Part shown: one piece after another, positions 59,922 to 64,000 of the stretch | Layout of the letters: every line of letters starts with the position of its first letter | Position numbering within the stretch: the stretch's first letter is position 1 | Assembly (NCBI RefSeq): GCF_958979055.1 | Contig: NC_084888.1 | Span: 37,777,804-37,841,803, forward strand | Direction of reading: 5' to 3' | From: Alnus glutinosa | Taxonomy: Eukaryota > Streptophyta > Magnoliopsida > Fagales > Betulaceae | DNA: 64,000 nt | Made by a program: the position numbers and the translations under genes | The notes under the pieces: generated by a model | Seen by the model: the letters and a program-made list of their open reading frames with translations, nothing else | What the model was told of the DNA's origin: nothing | Databases searched by the model: none

Positions 59922-60925
59922 GGGTCTGTCCTTTTGAGCTTATCTGGTGAAGTAACTTCTTTGTACCAACTTAAAGGTCCTACTGCTACGTCACTAAATA
60001 CTAAATAATGCTAGGACCGCTGCATCTAGTAACCTTTCTGAATTCTGACCCATATAGTAACGGCCTCCATTTCAATCTACCTATACTCCTATAGTAACAT
60101 CTTCATGCCAAAAAAATAAAAAATAAAAATAAAGCCTTCATTAAAAGGTTCACTTTACATGTATCGATGATGGATACATTATTTTTTTCTAAGAAATAAT
60201 GTAAAATCAGCCCTATAATTGCACTGATCATAATCAAATTGATAGAGTTTGAAAAATGGCTTAATACTTACACCAAAGGGAGATTTGTTTTTTATCAATT
60301 GTACCTGCGGCTAACGCAGCGAGTAATAATTGATCTAAAATTAGACATATAGTGAACAGAATTAAAATGAAATTGCATCAACTGAAATCTTGAAGAATTG
60401 AACATGCAAAATGCGAATTTAACCGATCATATTATGAAAAGTTATTTTGTATGTTTTGGATAAAGTAAGCTAATAGGAAAAAAATAATTAAAAAAAAATT
60501 AAAATAATAATAATAATTAAAAAAAAAACAAAAAACAAAACATGCCCTCTAAAGATGAAGATAGAATTGAATCTTCGCATGGATGAGAAGCATCATAGGC
60601 ACGACTTTTCGGTTTCCCCTTTGTCTAATCCATTTCTGAAATTCATCGAAAACGGCACACCAGAGGTGTGAAGCACTTGTTGAGTTTGGGGCATCACGCT
60701 TGACCTCGTTGTTCTAGAAGGAGGGCCCAAATAATATTATAAAATTAGCGAGCATATTTTCTACGCATGTTGATTCTCTCTCTCTCTCTCTCTCTCTCTA
60801 TTTAATTTTAAATTATTTGAATAGGTGATTTTGAGAGAATACATATGAGATTCATTTGACCGGATAAGTGGTTAAATAGCTCAATTTTTATTCGATCAAG
60901 TAAATTTTATAATATATTTCTTTTA
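59922..60925. other. Intergenic region upstream of the WRKY70/54-like gene
   Basis: AT-rich DNA with a (CT)n microsatellite at 60776-60799 and A-rich runs at 60478-60540. No gene was recognised. The left part belongs to the promoter. Confidence 0.4.
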
Positions 60926-61660
60926 GGGTTAAACACATTTTTAGTCATTGAGTTTTCACAACTTTATTTTTTAGTCTCTGAGTTTCAAATTACATCACAG
61001 ATAATACCTCAATTTTAGAAAAATACCTAATTGATACTTTTGTTAAGTTTTTCATCCAAAAACTAATGGTTTGCTACGTGTCAACCTCAGAGGTTGACAT
61101 GTGGCACTACATAAAAAAAATTAAAAATCTTTAAAAATTAATTAAAAAATTGGAAATTTTTTTTTAAAGAAAAGAGTCACCCCCTTAGCCACCATGGGGG
61201 TGGCCGGCCACCCCCATTTTGGCAAAGGAGGTGGTTGGGCGGTCTGGGGTGGCCGAACCACCCCACCCCCTGGACAGAAAAAAAAAATGGCAATAGGGGG
61301 TGGTCCGGCCACCTCCAATGGCCAAAATCGATCTTTATTTTTTTTCTTTTTGTCAAGGGGTAGCCGAACCACCCCATGATGGCCAAGGTGGGTGGCTTAG
61401 CCACCCCCTTGTGTTTTTATTTTTTCAATTTTATTATTTTTTAATTAAGTTTTAAAGATTTTTAATTTTTTTATATAGTGCCACGTGTCAATCTCTGAGG
61501 TTGACATGTGGTGAACCGTTAATTTTTGGACGAAAAACTTAACCGAGGTACCAATTCAGTGTTTTTCTAAAATTGAGGTACCATCTGTGATGCAAATTGA
61601 AATTCAGAGACTAAAAAATAAAGTTATGAAAACTCAGAGACTATAGGAGTCCTTAACCCC
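60926..61660. mobile_element. Fold-back element C with GC-rich core
   Basis: Arms of about 215 bp (GGGTTAAACACATTTTTAGT at the left; GGGGTTAAGGACTCC from the right) share TTATTTTTTAGTCTCTGA. Each arm carries a subterminal GTGTCAACC...GGTTGACATGTGG palindrome. The core (61175-61410) is made of GGTGGC/GCCACC hairpins with A/T spacers. It is the same family as element D. The flanks are T-rich, so a target duplication cannot be judged. No transposase is encoded. Confidence 0.78.
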
Positions 61661-61667
61661 TTTTTTT

Positions 61668-62115
61668 TTTAAAAAAAAAAAATCAAACCAAATTTCATTA
61701 AACAGAGGATATATCCTTTTGGGAAATGATCCTTACACTCTTGGAGTACAACAATAGTATAATAACAAGACACATTGGGGTGGGACCCAATGTGTGAGTC
61801 CCAACCCAATATATCTTGTTGTTGTACCATTATTATTATACAGTATTTTGATTATTTCTCAATCCTTCTTATCCAAACGTACAAGATCACAAACAGAGTT
61901 CGAAATAGATTCGATCCACCGCTGAAAAACAAGATTAGACACAGCCAATCGGGGCTAAATGATGCGCCACGGCATTACCTTCCCTTCTATTTGAATTCTT
62001 TTACGTATGGACAAATAATAATTTGTAAGGATTCTAATTCCATTTTTTTTTTCTCAAGTTCGGAACGGCGTGTTCCTCGGGTCATCGCTTTAATCAATCC
62101 TTCAAAAGATGTCCT
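61668..62115 (-). mobile_element. LINE 3' remnant with nested MITE
   Basis: On the minus strand, EGNAVAHHLAPIG (near 61965) matches the end of an RNase H domain found at the tail of many plant LINE ORF2 proteins. Downstream, after an inserted MITE, CTCTGTTTAATGAAATTTGG followed by T/A-rich sequence resembles a LINE 3' end (about 61675-61705). The frame is broken. The 5' limit is not clear. Confidence 0.5.
61721..61861. mobile_element. hAT-like MITE
   Basis: A 141-bp element with inverted ends (GGGAAATGATCC; TGAGAAATAATC from the right) and arms that pair over about 55 bases (GTACAACAA, AACAAGA and CATTGGG motifs). Flanking 8-mers ATCCTTTT and ATCCTTCT agree at 7 of 8. It lies inside the 3' part of a LINE remnant. 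Confidence 0.62.
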
Positions 62116-64000
62116 TTCACAGTTCAACCAATCATCCATATCAAACATGCCTTATCCAAGCTTTTTTCTTTTTTCTTTTTTCTTTTTTCTTTTTTCTTTT
62201 TTTTTTTCTTGATTTCAGTGCCAGCCTATCGCTATGGGAACCAAAGAAAGATACGTGTAATTTGTCTCCATGTGCTAGGGGTCAAGTATCAAACGAGAGG
62301 TGATGAATTGTTTTTCCTATTCAAAAACCCATCAACTCCCGAAAATTACCTCCCCATGGACCACATTTCACTATTTTAGGGTCCACCCAATGATGGAAAA
62401 AGATTTTGGGGAGACCATGTGAGTGGAAAATTATCTTTTAAAGGGAGGCCGGCAATGGTAGACAAGATCTTCAAACTTGATACGGTCTACTTAACCCGCT
62501 TAATCCATACAATTAAATTATATTTTTATCCTTAAAACTCTTACATTTTTTGAACTTCCCGTCGCTATGTATGTATTTTATGATTATGAGTAACAATGAT
62601 CAAATTTCTTTTGTCATTAATTTAGTTGTGAATGTGAATGATTGATATATATATATTTATGCTCATAAGATGTGAAAATTGTGTTAATCATGTGAGATTA
62701 AGTATCAATGTCAACTCAATCCATTTATGTTAAACATGTTGAAATAGGTTGGAGTTATTTGTATTTGTGTTAACTCAATATGATTTGCTTATTAAACAAG
62801 TTATACGAGTCATATCTTGCCACCCTTTACTTCAACATTTCGTGTCAGGATTAAGGGTTTTGACACGATAAATTAAAGGGATTGTTTTTTTATTAACCCA
62901 TATGAATTTTTGGAATTTATTTATTAAAATAAATATATAAACTATTTTTTTATTGACAAAAGAATTTTAATATGTAACTTTTCCCAATATACTTTTCAAA
63001 ATAAGCAAATATTTTTTACCCCCCCCCAAAAAAAAAGCATATATTTGAAACTTTAGAATAGAAAAAAAAAAAAAAAAATTACAGAAACTATATATATATA
63101 TATATATTGATCTGGGCAGCTTAGAATGTTGAGTCTGCTTGCTCGTGGACCACACAAACTCTCTTAGGCTACCTAAATTTAAGCCTAATTTTAAAATATC
63201 CAAATTCCACTAAATTTGCCTTTCACTCGTACTCCCTTTCTATAGCTCTCTCTTGACTAATTTTTTATACAATTCAGGCGGCCTAAATGTAGAAAATCCT
63301 CATCCAATTTATTTATTCTCATTTCATTTGTTTGGGCTTTAGAATTCAGAAAATGACAAAAAAAAAAAAAAAAAAAAATTGAGAGAAGAGAATCTTTCCC
63401 TTCAATTATTTAGGTGTTAGTAATAAAAGATACATATGAATATTATTTTACAAATAATGCTAAAAATCACTACTACTTGAATCAATCTTTATTTAAAAAT
63501 AATAATAATAATAATAATAATAAAAAGTTAGTTGGCACTACCAGTCAATTTTGTGAGATAGAAATTAATTTATAGCATTTATTCTATATTTATTATGTGG
63601 GAGGAATGATTAAGATTGTGAAACACATGTTAGAAAATATTGGCAATAGTTTTGGAGGACAGCTAGAAAGAATGGACAAATTAAAGGACGTCACTAACCT
63701 TAAAAAGTCCCACTATCGATCCCAGGTTCAAGCATAAAATAAATTCATTAATCTAATTAAATTATTTCATTTTATTTATTGTTTGTTTGAGTAAGGTGTT
63801 TTGGGCCTTTTCATACGTCATAACAGAAGGTCCATCCAATTGGACCACGTACATGTTGAGCACCAAAAAAACAATACGCCGATGCACCACATTGTTAACA
63901 TCCAATCAACTCTGTTCCATATGCCCCCAACAAATAAAATAATAATAATAAAAACATTAATTTATTAAAAGCAAACCAATTGCTTGAATCATGCCATCTT
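62116..64000. other. Intergenic region to the right edge
   Basis: AT-rich DNA with a (CTTTTTT)n tract at 62162-62210, a copy of the dispersed repeat at about 62480-62870, a (TA)n run near 63090 and an (AAT)n run near 63499-63525. No gene was supported. Confidence 0.45.

Overview
The window is nuclear DNA from a plant, most likely a woody rosid dicot. I infer this from AT-rich intergenic DNA, intron-rich genes with GT-AG borders, plant-specific families (type-A response regulator, group III WRKY, LRR receptor kinase, F-box/FBA) and plant LINE, SINE, MITE and LTR remnants. A Fagales-type tree is a guess, not shown.

Genes in order: (1) the 5' part of a U-box protein gene of the PUB62 type (minus, runs off the left edge); (2) a PXC2/IRK-type LRR receptor kinase (minus, 8665/8064 splice); (3) an AIMP1/Arc1p-like tRNA-binding protein (plus, 12 exons); (4) a type-A response regulator of the ARR16/17 kind (plus, 5 exons); (5) a small His/Cys-rich conserved-looking protein (minus); (6) plastid glycerol-3-phosphate dehydrogenase SFD1/GLY1 (plus, 9 exons); (7) an F-box/FBA gene (minus, intronless); (8) a TMEM87/GOST-type seven-transmembrane protein (minus), whose last exon lies 3.65 kb from the rest because the intron holds a LINE; (9) a decayed cinnamate 4-hydroxylase (CYP73A) pseudogene; (10) and (11) a convergent pair of group III WRKY genes, WRKY55-like (plus) and WRKY70/54-like (minus).

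Several of these (PUB62, tRNA-binding protein, ARR16, SFD1, WRKY55, WRKY54) are, as I recall, neighbours in the same order on Arabidopsis chromosome 2 (about At2g40640 to At2g40750). If so, the window is an old conserved block, broken by lineage-specific genes and repeats. The block has no single pathway. Two themes recur: defence and salicylic acid (SFD1, the WRKY pair, an as-1-like promoter site) and hormone or vascular signalling (ARR16/17, PXC2).

The space between genes is mostly repeats: six LINE remnants, two SINEs, four large fold-back elements with GC-rich cores, four small hAT-like MITEs, a TRIM, two solo LTRs, a four-unit tandem array and a 72-bp perfect palindrome. I found no rRNA genes, true tRNA genes or CRISPR arrays, and no clearly new biological system. 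The most unusual structures are the fold-back elements, one of which carries an unexplained open reading frame.
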